Origin: Parerythrobacter jejuensis
GTDB lineage: Bacteria; Pseudomonadota; Alphaproteobacteria; Sphingomonadales; Sphingomonadaceae
DNA length: 64,000 nt
Direction: 5' to 3'
Assembly (NCBI RefSeq): GCF_039536765.1
Contig: NZ_BAAAZF010000001.1
Coordinates: 248,001-312,000 of the forward strand
Below the pieces are notes generated by a model. It was not told the origin of the DNA. It did no database searches and saw only the letters and a program-made list of their open reading frames with translations. Made by a program: the position numbers and the translations under genes. Of the stretch, positions 53,129 to 62,901 are shown piece by piece (within the stretch, counting starts at the first letter, position 1; each line of letters begins with the position of its first letter).

Positions 53129-53731
53129 CTACCAGCGGAAAGTCGTGCCTTCTTTGGTGCCATGACCCGTTTCGGCGTCAAAGCGTGCCTGATCCCGATC
53201 GAGCTTGGAAACGATCCGCTGCGCGCGCTTGACCGCTCCGGTGCATGACCCATCCATCAAGGCTCTGCGCAGGGAAGGGATCGCGGCATAGATCATCTCC
53301 AGATGACGGGCCTCATGCGCCTCCAGCGCATCGGTAAAGCGGTCCCATTCCTGGCGCGCTGCATCTGTCAGGCTTGCGCGATTTCGCAGGCGCGGGAAGA
53401 ACACTACGGTCTTGACCTCCAAGTGTGAATCGCAGGTGTTGCCGCCGCGATCATTGTAATTCCAATCAATTGTGTAGCGCGTTGTCGCGGCGTTACGATG
53501 ATCGTTCTGCTTGGATTTCGGGCCAAGGGTATCGAGCTGACCTTGCCAGTCGGCGGGATTGGCCCCCTCGATCTCGAAATAGTCGATTGTCGTCTGCGGG
53601 AAGTCGGCAAATCGGGATGCGGTTGTGCTGGCGTGAACTGGAATGGCGGCGAGCATGGCGGGCAGGGCACCCAGGCAGGCGCACTTCGCAAGCAATTTCT
53701 TACTGCCTGTGAGTTTTGAGCTTGCCGACAT
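53129..53731 (-). CDS. Secreted DUF922-family putative zinc protease
   Basis: The ATG at 53731 gives 200 residues with a signal peptide (KLLAKCACLGALPAMLAA ... VHAS). The motif HEARH at 139-143 fits the HExxH zinc site of DUF922 proteins. Segments FEIEGANPADW, TRYTIDWNY and DSHLEVKTVVFFP are in the family pattern. A GTG at 53776 would lengthen the N-terminus without support. The function is unknown. Confidence 0.8.
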   Translation of the reverse strand: MSASSKLTGSKKLLAKCACLGALPAMLAAIPVHASTTASRFADFPQTTIDYFEIEGANPADWQGQLDTLGPKSKQNDHRNAATTRYTIDWNYNDRGGNTCDSHLEVKTVVFFPRLRNRASLTDAARQEWDRFTDALEAHEARHLEMIYAAIPSLRRALMDGSCTGAVKRAQRIVSKLDRDQARFDAETGHGTKEGTTFRW

Positions 53732-53816
53732 GCCAAGCAGGATAAGGTAGTTCTCTAGGAGGGTAAAGCGCTCCACTCGGCATTGTATCCGCCGAAATTG
53801 ACTTCAGTGATTCGTC

Positions 53817-53836
53817 ATATAAAGATTTCTTTATAT
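53817..53836. promoter_or_regulatory. 20-base palindrome upstream of ahcY (putative SahR-type operator)
   Basis: ATATAAAGA at 53817-53825 and TCTTTATAT at 53828-53836 are perfect arms around TT. The site follows TTGACT at 53798-53803, so it covers the expected -10 region of the ahcY promoter, about 97 bases before the ATG. The palindrome is of the AT-rich kind recalled for ArsR-family SahR/SamR regulators of S-adenosylmethionine-cycle genes; the regulator itself is not in the window. Confidence 0.6.
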
Positions 53837-53932
53837 TTGATCTGACGCGAGCCGGCCGCTATGGCGCGCGCAATCTTATTGCGGCCCACGCAAACAATCG
53901 ATGGGTTGCCCGTTTCATTGAAGGAGCACGCC

Positions 53933-55351
<1,419 letters not shown>

Positions 55352-55379
55352 TCCGCGCCAGTTGATTTTGAAAAACGTC

Positions 55380-55406
55380 AAAGCCCTCGCAATTGCGGGG
55401 GCTTTT
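55380..55406 (+). terminator. Terminator after ahcY
   Basis: AAAGCCCTCGC and GCGGGGGCTTT pair around AATT, followed by further Ts (GGCTTTTTCG). One G-U pair is present. It begins 28 bases after the ahcY stop codon. Confidence 0.82.
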
Positions 55407-55457
55407 TCGTGGCTGGCCAGTTGCATCCGGACCGCGCCCCGCATAGCTGGATAGACA

Positions 55458-57800
55458 ATGGAATTCGCACCCACAGCTTTGGCGCTTATCGGCCTGTTGC
55501 TTGCCGCCTGGACTGCGGGGGCAGCTTGGCTGATGATCAGTGCCGGCACCAAAGCACGCAACGCCGAAAATAGCCGACGGGCCGCACGCCGGATGGCGCG
55601 GATGCTGGACGAGGCGCCCGCCATACCCTTGTTGGTGCGCGCGGATGGCCGGATCGAGGGTTCGGAGCGCCTTGCCCATTGGCTGGGTTTTGACACTCTG
55701 CCTCAGTTTTTGAGCGAGTTGGCGAGTGGCGAAGATCGGGGCTTGTCGAAAGAAGATCTCACCGACCTGACCCAGAAGGTGCGGCGTGCCCAGAAAACGG
55801 CGGCTCCATTCCGGATGGCACTGACGGTGCCGGGTTCCCAGCGCAGCCTCGCCTTGCGAGGCCAGCTAGCTGATCCTCAGGTTTCCCCAGGCGGCGCAGC
55901 GCTGGTGTGGATCTTCGATTTCAGCGAAAGCGAGACGGAGCTCAGCCGAATGCGCGAGGAGACCGCTCGCGCCAAGGGGGACTTTGCAGCCCTGGTCGGC
56001 CTTATCGAGGCGGCCCCGATGCCGATGTGGTTCCGTGGTGTCGACACCCGTCTACGCCTTGTGAACAGTGCGTATGTCGCTGCTGTGGGGGCCGAGAGTG
56101 CCGATGCCGTCGTCGCAAATCAGACCGAGTTGATCGAGCAGGTCGATGGCTTGGACGCTGCCCAGATTGCGGGGCAAGCGGCGCAGCAAGGGCGTCCGGT
56201 CGAACGGATTGTCCAGGCGACCATAGGCGACGAGCGCCGGGCTTTGCGCGTGTCGGACCTGCCGCTGGGATCGGAAGGTGTCGCAGGATACGCCGTCGAT
56301 ATTCAGGAAATGGAAGAGCAGGCGCGATCGCACCGAGCCTACGCCAATGCCCAGCGCAGCATGATGGATCGGCTGTCCACCGGCGTGGCACAGTTCGATG
56401 CTGACCGGAAGCTGAGCTTCGCAAACCAGCCCTTCCGGCGGATATTTGCCATTCGGCCGGGCAGCGGCGCGAATGGCATGGCCTTTGATCGCTTCCTGAG
56501 CGACGCGCGTGACGAGGGACGGACGCCGGAAGTGCGCGACTTCCCGGCCTGGCGGGCCGAGCATGTCGAGTGGTTTACAAGTGGAGAGGCTCAGGAAGAG
56601 GCATGGCCGCTTTCTGATGGCACGCATCTGCGCATTGTCGCGCAGCCCATGCCAGACGGTGGCCTGGCGCTGATCGCAGAGGATCGCACCGAACAATTGG
56701 CATTGTCGGCGACGCGTGACACTTTGCTCCGAACGCGCACGGCCACGCTCGACAGTCTGTTCGAAGCACTGGCCGTCTTTGCCCCGGATGGCAGCCTGCA
56801 ATTGTGGAACCGCAGCTTTGCCGGAACCTGGGGGATCGATCAGGAAGTCTTGGACCAACACCCAGCGGTGGACGGAGTGTTGGAGGAGATTGCTGGAAAT
56901 CTTGCCAAGCCCAAACACGTCCGCCGGATCGGTGAGGTTATTCGCACGGCCACGCTGGACCGGAAGGAGCAGGCTGGCCGCGTCGCGCTCGCTGACGGGC
57001 GGACTCTGGAATTTGCAGGCGTTCCGCTCCCCGACGGAAACGGCTTGCTGACAACGCTGGATGTGACTGCGAACGAGCAGGCGGAAACGGCACTGCGAGA
57101 GCGAAACCAGGCGCTGGAGCAGGCAGACGAGGTCAAGACCCGCTTCCTGGCCAATATGTCCTACGAATTCCGCACGCCCCTTACTTCCATTGGTGGCTTT
57201 GCGGAATTGCTCGACGCAGGCATTGCGGGTGAACTTAGCGATCAGGGCAAGGAATATGTGCAGGCCATTCTCGACTCAGTCGGGCGTCTCACAGACCAGG
57301 TCGAGGATGTGCTGGACCTTTCCCAGAGCGAAGCCGGTTTGCTGCCAATTGCAAAAGAGAAGCTGGAGCTGCTTCCCTTTGTAACCCGGGTCGTGCGCGA
57401 GCGTGAGCGCGGCATTGAAAGCGGTGGCATTTCGCTGGATCTGCGGGGCGGCGGCGTGGCCAAGGTGCAAGCCGATCCGCGCCAATTGTCGCGCGCCGTT
57501 GGTCATTTGATCGACAATGCAATCGCAGCCACGCCCAAGGGCGGCAAGATCCTGGTCGATTTGTCGAAGAAGCCGGAAGGCACACGGATCGTGATTTCCG
57601 ACAATGGCACTGGCATGGCGCCAGAGGAGCTCAGGCGCGCGATGGAGGGCTTGCGCCCCAGTGCAGACGGCAAAGGAATGGAGCGCCGCCAAGGCCTGGG
57701 CATACCTTTGGCGCGGCAATTGATCGAAGCGCATGGTGGCACGCTGGACATCCAGTCGCGCAAGGGCATGGGCACCAGCGCAACTATCCTGCTGCCGTGA
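55458..57800 (+). CDS. divL: DivL-type histidine-kinase-like cell-cycle regulator (phosphoacceptor His replaced by Tyr)
   Basis: This 780-residue protein has one N-terminal transmembrane segment (about 8-28), several PAS-like domains (about 60-160, 180-285, 300-415, 425-540), a DHp helix and a HATPase domain (about 665-780 with the N-box in HLIDNAIAATPKGG, DNGTGMAPEE and GLGIPLARQLIEAHGG). The H-box reads MSYEFRTPL: Tyr569 (codon TAC at 57162) stands where the phosphorylated histidine should be. That is the defining feature of Caulobacter DivL, which stimulates CckA and so CtrA phosphorylation. The downstream tsaE-amgK-murU-addBA order agrees. Confidence 0.9.
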   Translation: MEFAPTALALIGLLLAAWTAGAAWLMISAGTKARNAENSRRAARRMARMLDEAPAIPLLVRADGRIEGSERLAHWLGFDTLPQFLSELASGEDRGLSKEDLTDLTQKVRRAQKTAAPFRMALTVPGSQRSLALRGQLADPQVSPGGAALVWIFDFSESETELSRMREETARAKGDFAALVGLIEAAPMPMWFRGVDTRLRLVNSAYVAAVGAESADAVVANQTELIEQVDGLDAAQIAGQAAQQGRPVERIVQATIGDERRALRVSDLPLGSEGVAGYAVDIQEMEEQARSHRAYANAQRSMMDRLSTGVAQFDADRKLSFANQPFRRIFAIRPGSGANGMAFDRFLSDARDEGRTPEVRDFPAWRAEHVEWFTSGEAQEEAWPLSDGTHLRIVAQPMPDGGLALIAEDRTEQLALSATRDTLLRTRTATLDSLFEALAVFAPDGSLQLWNRSFAGTWGIDQEVLDQHPAVDGVLEEIAGNLAKPKHVRRIGEVIRTATLDRKEQAGRVALADGRTLEFAGVPLPDGNGLLTTLDVTANEQAETALRERNQALEQADEVKTRFLANMSYEFRTPLTSIGGFAELLDAGIAGELSDQGKEYVQAILDSVGRLTDQVEDVLDLSQSEAGLLPIAKEKLELLPFVTRVVRERERGIESGGISLDLRGGGVAKVQADPRQLSRAVGHLIDNAIAATPKGGKILVDLSKKPEGTRIVISDNGTGMAPEELRRAMEGLRPSADGKGMERRQGLGIPLARQLIEAHGGTLDIQSRKGMGTSATILLP

Positions 57801-58234
57801 GGGTCGACTTGCCGGACCTTGATGCAATGGCGGCCTTTGGTCGCCGGATTGCCAATGTGCTGAGGGTTGGCGATGTGGTTGCCCTGTCGGGCGGTTTGGG
57901 GGCAGGCAAAACAACGCTTGCACGCGGAATTATTGCGGCGCTCGGGCATAGGGGAGAGGTCCCGTCGCCCACCTTCACCATTGTGGAAACCTATGACGGG
58001 TTAGCCCCGCCGCTCGTGCATGCAGATTTCTATCGCTTGGAAGATCCTTCAGAGGCGGAGGAGATCGGCCTCGACGATTATCGGGACGGCGCGGCATTGC
58101 TGGCGGAATGGCCGGAAAAGGCAGGCGGTTTCGGACACGAGACCGGTTGTCTTTCAATCAAGCTGGAAGTTGCGGAAGACGGCCGTGTTGCGATTGTCGA
58201 ACCGGGCGCTGACTGGGTAGGGCGGGCGCCATGA
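57797..58234 (+). CDS. tsaE: tRNA threonylcarbamoyladenosine biosynthesis ATPase TsaE
   Basis: TsaE is the P-loop ATPase of the complex that makes t6A37 in ANN-decoding tRNAs. The 145-residue protein has Walker A GGLGAGKTTLARG, the substrate-contact segment SPTFTIVETYDG and HADFYRLEDP. GTG start overlapping the divL stop (GTGA). Its partners TsaB, TsaC and TsaD are elsewhere. Confidence 0.95.
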   Translation: MRVDLPDLDAMAAFGRRIANVLRVGDVVALSGGLGAGKTTLARGIIAALGHRGEVPSPTFTIVETYDGLAPPLVHADFYRLEDPSEAEEIGLDDYRDGAALLAEWPEKAGGFGHETGCLSIKLEVAEDGRVAIVEPGADWVGRAP

Positions 58235-59232
58235 CGAGCGCTGACAAGGTCTTGCCCGAAGGGGGCATCGAGTTTCTGGATCGGGCCGGTTGGGGCGGCT
58301 GCGCCATCAATCCTATTCCGGGTGACGCAAGCGACCGACGCTATTTTCGCCTCAACCTTGCAGGCGAAGGCGCCCTTCTGATGCATTCACCTCCGCCAGG
58401 CGAGGACCCCCGTCCGTTCCTGCATGTCGGGCACTGGCTGAACGAAAACCGCCTGCGCGCGCCGCAGATCATGGCTGAGGATGCGGACGCTGGCTGGATC
58501 CTGCTCGAAGATTTCGGGAATGACCGGATGCGCGATTGGCTTGATGACAATCCTGCTGGTGAAGAGGGCGCGTATGGCGCCGCGATTGACGCGCTGGTTC
58601 CGCTCCATCGCCTGGAGCCCGGACCGTTTGCTCCGTATGATATGCCGACCTATCTTCGCGAGGCCCGACTGTTCACTGAATGGTACTGTCCCGCCCAAAA
58701 CCTAGCAGTAGATGATCATAGTTTCGATCAAGCATGGAACGAGGCTTTAACACCTTTGATCGAGCGGCAGCGTCATTGTGTGACAGTCCTGCGCGATTAT
58801 CATGCCGAGAACATCATGCTGTTAGGTCCGGCACCCGACGGGACCGGTCCGCAGGGCATTATCGATTTCCAGGACGCCTTGGTCGGGCATCCTGCCTACG
58901 ATCTGGTTTCGCTGTTGCAGGATGCCCGGCGCGATGTTGATCCGGCATTGGAACGGCGGATGCTGGACCGTTACCTGGCACAGGTTGATGCCGGGGAGCA
59001 TTTCGAGGCCGATTACGCGCTGCTCGGTGCGCAGCGGAACGCCAAGATTGTCGGTATATTCACCCGCCTGTTCAGGCGCGATGGGAAGGCCCGCTATCCG
59101 GCGTTCATTCCGCGGGTCTGGGATGCGCTTGAGCGTGATCTTGAGCATCCAGCGCTCGGTCCGGTAGCAAACTGGTTTGACGAGAATGTCCCTCCAGCGC
59201 TCCGCGAAGCAAAAGGGGGCTCCATCACATGA
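58231..59232 (+). CDS. amgK: Anomeric sugar kinase AmgK (N-acetylmuramate/N-acetylglucosamine 1-kinase)
   Basis: The 333-residue protein has the aminoglycoside-phosphotransferase fold: the catalytic loop RDYHAENIMLL and the metal site IIDFQDALVGHPAYDL. In Pseudomonas AmgK phosphorylates MurNAc at C1, and MurU then activates it, letting recycled sugars bypass the fosfomycin target. The murU gene follows immediately (four-base overlap), and the same pairing sits next to divL in related alphaproteobacteria. Confidence 0.88.
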   Translation: MTSADKVLPEGGIEFLDRAGWGGCAINPIPGDASDRRYFRLNLAGEGALLMHSPPPGEDPRPFLHVGHWLNENRLRAPQIMAEDADAGWILLEDFGNDRMRDWLDDNPAGEEGAYGAAIDALVPLHRLEPGPFAPYDMPTYLREARLFTEWYCPAQNLAVDDHSFDQAWNEALTPLIERQRHCVTVLRDYHAENIMLLGPAPDGTGPQGIIDFQDALVGHPAYDLVSLLQDARRDVDPALERRMLDRYLAQVDAGEHFEADYALLGAQRNAKIVGIFTRLFRRDGKARYPAFIPRVWDALERDLEHPALGPVANWFDENVPPALREAKGGSIT

Positions 59233-59945
59233 GCGGACTGGCAACCGATACAGCCATGGTGATGGCGGCCGGCATGGGTAATCGCATGCGCCCGCTCACT
59301 GATACAAAGCCCAAACCTCTGGTGCAGGTGGCTGGTAAAACGCTGGTCGATCATACCCTCGACAAATTGGCAGAGGCTGGTGTCCAACGCGCCGTGGTCA
59401 ACGTGCATTACATGGCCGATGCTCTCGAAGCGCATCTGAAGGAGAGGGCAAATCCTGCCATCGCCTTTTCGGACGAGAGGGATATGCTGCTCGAAACGGG
59501 TGGCGGCATGATCAAGGCGCAGGGGCAATTGCCTGATCCGTTCTTCTGCCTCAACTCGGACAATATCTGGCTCGATGGGCCTCGCAATGTCTTCGCTGAC
59601 CTATCGGATCGCTGGGATCCAGACGAAATGGACGCACTGCTGCTGGTCGTCCCTCACGCGCAGGCCACAAACTTTACCGGCAAAGGAGACTTTCATCTGG
59701 ATGGGGAGGGCCGGATTAGGCGGCGCGAAGGTGACAATCGCGCCCCCTATATCTTCACCGGGATCCAGATCGTTGCGCATCGCCTCTTGCGCGACCCGCC
59801 AGAGGGGAAGTTTTCGACCAACATCTTGTGGAATCGCGCCTTGGAGGAAGGGCGCCTTTTCGGATTGCCATTCACCGGGCAATGGTTTGAGGTCGGCACG
59901 CCGGATGCGATAGCGCCGACTGAGGAGGCTCTGCGGGGTGGCTGA
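59229..59945 (+). CDS. murU: N-acetylmuramate alpha-1-phosphate uridylyltransferase MurU
   Basis: The 238-residue nucleotidyltransferase has the signature AAGMGNRMRPLTDTKPKPL at the start, then the substrate loops ERDMLLETGGGMIKA and CLNSDNIWLDGP. It would make UDP-MurNAc from the AmgK product, completing cell-wall recycling. It overlaps amgK by four bases and addB by eight. A generic NDP-sugar pyrophosphorylase is the alternative, made less likely by the AmgK partner. Confidence 0.88.
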   Translation: MSGLATDTAMVMAAGMGNRMRPLTDTKPKPLVQVAGKTLVDHTLDKLAEAGVQRAVVNVHYMADALEAHLKERANPAIAFSDERDMLLETGGGMIKAQGQLPDPFFCLNSDNIWLDGPRNVFADLSDRWDPDEMDALLLVVPHAQATNFTGKGDFHLDGEGRIRRREGDNRAPYIFTGIQIVAHRLLRDPPEGKFSTNILWNRALEEGRLFGLPFTGQWFEVGTPDAIAPTEEALRGG

Positions 59946-62901
59946 CCGCCCAGGCCCGAACGTCTACTCCATTGCCGCCCATCGCGGCTTTGCCGATGCG
60001 CTGGTGGCCGGCCTTGTGCCACGATATTCGGATGGCCAGTTCGGGTTAGCGCGCCTGACCCTTCTGCTGCCAAGCACCCGCACTATCCGCACCGTTACCG
60101 AGGCATTCGTCCGTCATTTCGGAGAAGCGGGGCAGCAAGGGCTGTTAATGCCACGTATGGTTGCCGTCGGCGATCTCGATCTCGACGAAGCGCTCGGAAG
60201 CATGCTTGATCCGGCAGTGGCAGGAGATATCCCGCCCGCTGTGGACGGAACATATCGCTGGCTAAGGCTGGCGGAGCTGCTGAAGGAAGAGATGGGCGGG
60301 GCTGCACCCAAGGGGCCAGCTTTGCTCAATCTCGCGCGCGACGTCGGAGCGACGATGGACCGGTTGCTGGTGGAAGATATCGGCCCGGAAGAGTTGATCG
60401 GAGACCGGGTCCTCGATCTGGTCGGCGACCTCTCCGGCCATTGGCAGGACGCCCTTCGCCGGTTCGCACGGATCCAGGCCAAATGGCTCGCTGAACTGGA
60501 GCAAATGGGCCGCATTGACACTGCCGCACGCCGCAACAGGCTGTTCGATCAGGCGGCACGCCGCTGGAAAGGCGCGCCACCCGATACGCCGGTTGTGGCT
60601 GCTGGTGTAACCAGTGCTGCGCCAGCGCTTGCGCGGATGCTGCGGACAATCGCCGAACTGGAAAACGGCGCCGTGATCTTGCCCGATCTGGATTTGACAT
60701 TGGATGATGCAGTCTGGGACGAACTCGGCCTCGCTGGGATAGCCGCTGAAGCTGACGGTCCAGCGTTTTCTGCGCAAGACGCGGTGACCCATCCGCAATA
60801 CCACCTGAAACTCTTGCTCAACCGGATGGGCATCGCCCGCGGGGAAGTGCGTGCATGGCATCGCAGGGGACTGGGTGCCTCGCCGCCAGAGCGCAGCCAT
60901 GCGATCAGCGCGTTGTTCCTGCCACCGAAAGCGAGCAAGGCGTGGGTCGATCTCCCCGCGGAGAAACGCCGCCTGTCAGGTGTGCGCCTACTCGAAACAA
61001 ACAATCCGGAAGCTGAGGCCCAGTCCGTCGCGCTGGCTGTTCGGCAGGCGCTGGAGCAGCCTTCCAAGCGGGTGGCCGTTGTTACGCCCGACCGCAATCT
61101 TGCCGGGCGAGTAATCCAGCATTTGCGGCGCTGGAACATCGAGGCCGACGATTCCGCTGGCCGTCCGCTGGGCCAGACTCCGGCAGGGAGGGTGATCCTG
61201 CTATTGGCGGAACTCATCGCCGAACGAGCCGCCCCGGTGCCGCTGATCGCCTTGCTGGCACATCCGCTGGTGAAGAGATCAGAGGATCGAGCACTATGGC
61301 TTTCCTCTGTTCGCGCGCTGGAGCTGGAGCTGCGCGGTCCTCGTCCGGCACCAGGGCTGGCGCCACTTGCCGCGATCGCAGAGGAAGCACAGGTTTCCGA
61401 ATGGTGGGCAGGGGTCGTTGAAACCCTCCAGCCTCTTTTCACCGACGCAAACGACGCGAAACTGGCCGATTTGCTCGATCTTTTGTCGGCGGTCGGACAA
61501 GCCCTGTGCGGTGACGGGCTCTGGGCGCAAGAAGATGGGCGGGCCTTATCGCAAGCGATCGAGGATCTGCGTATCAATGCCCGGGACGTGGGCACGCGTA
61601 TCGATCCACGCGACCTGCATGGCATCTTAAGCGATGTGATGGACGCCATTGCCGTCCGTCCGCCTTATGGGGGGCATCCACGCGTGACGGTCTATGGCCT
61701 GCTGGAGGCACGGATGAGCCGCGCAGACCTGATTATCTGCGCGGGCCTGAACGAAGGCAGCTGGCCAGCCCGTGCAACGGTCGATCCGCTCTTGGCACCA
61801 CCTGTGCTGAGGGCTCTGGGCGTGCCCGGCACTGATTTCAGGATAGGTTTGGCGGCCCACGATCTCGCCGGTGCGCTGGGTGCTCCCGAGGTCTTGTTGA
61901 GCCGGTCAGAGCGTGATGCAGAAGGGCCGGCGATCGCATCCCGCTTCCTCTTGCGGGTCAAAGCCTTGCTCGGTGAGCTGACTGACAGGCATAGCGAGAG
62001 AGACCTGCCAACTTGGGCCGCTGCGCTGGATGACGGGCTAACTGCTCAGGGCTACGATCGACCACAACCGGTCCCGACGCCTGAACAGCGCAAGGTTCGC
62101 ATCAGTGTCACGGCGCTCGATCGGCTCCGGTCCGACCCGTACCAGTTCTACGCTGGGTCGATCCTGCGGTTGAAAGAGCTGGATACACTGGATGCGGAGC
62201 CAACGCCTGCCTGGCAGGGGCAAGTCGCGCATGCCATCCTCGAAAATTGGCATGCCAATGGCGGCGATCTGTTTGCGGCTGCCGACATTGAGCTGGAGCA
62301 GATGAACGCCCATCCGCTGACCCGCGCACTGTGGGAGCCACGCCTGCGCAAGGCCCTGGAATGGGTGAAGAACACGATTGAAGCTGACGACCAGCGAAAG
62401 CCAGTGTTGTGGGAACAATGGGGCGCATTCGAGCAGCGGGGCGTAGAGATATTTGGCCGGATAGATCGGCTCGACGAGATGCCCGACGGATCCTATGCCG
62501 TAATCGACTACAAGACTGGTTCCCCACCCAGCGGAGCACAAGTGGAAGCGGGTTATGCTTTGCAGCTTGGGACTTTGGGGCTGATCGTGGGCGCGGGCGG
62601 ATTCGCCAAACACGGCATCAATGGAGCGGCGACTGCATTCGAGTATTGGTCTTTGGGCAAATCCAAACTCTCCGATACCGGGTTCGGCTATGTTGAAACA
62701 CCGCTGATGACCGGCAGGAAGCGGAGCGGCCTGCCGCCTGAAGACTTTCTGCCGCAAGCGCAAGAATTCCTGGACGACGCGCTTGATCGCTGGATCCTTG
62801 GTGAGGAGCCCTTCACGGCACGCCTCAATCCCGATGCGAAGAGTTACGGCACCTATGACCAACTGATGCGGCTTGAAGAGTGGCTGGGGCGGGAACAATG
62901 A
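59938..62901 (+). CDS. addB: Double-strand break repair protein AddB
   Basis: AddB is the partner of the AddA helicase-nuclease in recombinational repair. The 987-residue protein is of the alphaproteobacterial AddB type. It has an N-terminal inactivated helicase-like region, a middle with AGLNEGSWPARATVDPLLAPP and a C-terminal RecB-type nuclease domain (about 690-960) with AVIDYKTGSPPSGAQVEAGYA. A GTG start overlaps murU by eight bases, and the end overlaps addA by four. Confidence 0.93.
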   Translation: MADRPGPNVYSIAAHRGFADALVAGLVPRYSDGQFGLARLTLLLPSTRTIRTVTEAFVRHFGEAGQQGLLMPRMVAVGDLDLDEALGSMLDPAVAGDIPPAVDGTYRWLRLAELLKEEMGGAAPKGPALLNLARDVGATMDRLLVEDIGPEELIGDRVLDLVGDLSGHWQDALRRFARIQAKWLAELEQMGRIDTAARRNRLFDQAARRWKGAPPDTPVVAAGVTSAAPALARMLRTIAELENGAVILPDLDLTLDDAVWDELGLAGIAAEADGPAFSAQDAVTHPQYHLKLLLNRMGIARGEVRAWHRRGLGASPPERSHAISALFLPPKASKAWVDLPAEKRRLSGVRLLETNNPEAEAQSVALAVRQALEQPSKRVAVVTPDRNLAGRVIQHLRRWNIEADDSAGRPLGQTPAGRVILLLAELIAERAAPVPLIALLAHPLVKRSEDRALWLSSVRALELELRGPRPAPGLAPLAAIAEEAQVSEWWAGVVETLQPLFTDANDAKLADLLDLLSAVGQALCGDGLWAQEDGRALSQAIEDLRINARDVGTRIDPRDLHGILSDVMDAIAVRPPYGGHPRVTVYGLLEARMSRADLIICAGLNEGSWPARATVDPLLAPPVLRALGVPGTDFRIGLAAHDLAGALGAPEVLLSRSERDAEGPAIASRFLLRVKALLGELTDRHSERDLPTWAAALDDGLTAQGYDRPQPVPTPEQRKVRISVTALDRLRSDPYQFYAGSILRLKELDTLDAEPTPAWQGQVAHAILENWHANGGDLFAAADIELEQMNAHPLTRALWEPRLRKALEWVKNTIEADDQRKPVLWEQWGAFEQRGVEIFGRIDRLDEMPDGSYAVIDYKTGSPPSGAQVEAGYALQLGTLGLIVGAGGFAKHGINGAATAFEYWSLGKSKLSDTGFGYVETPLMTGRKRSGLPPEDFLPQAQEFLDDALDRWILGEEPFTARLNPDAKSYGTYDQLMRLEEWLGREQ

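Noticed and set aside
53839-53932. SAH or SAM riboswitch in front of ahcY
   Set aside because: The leader lacks a conserved aptamer-like structure I could recognise. The palindrome at 53817-53836 is a DNA operator-like feature instead.
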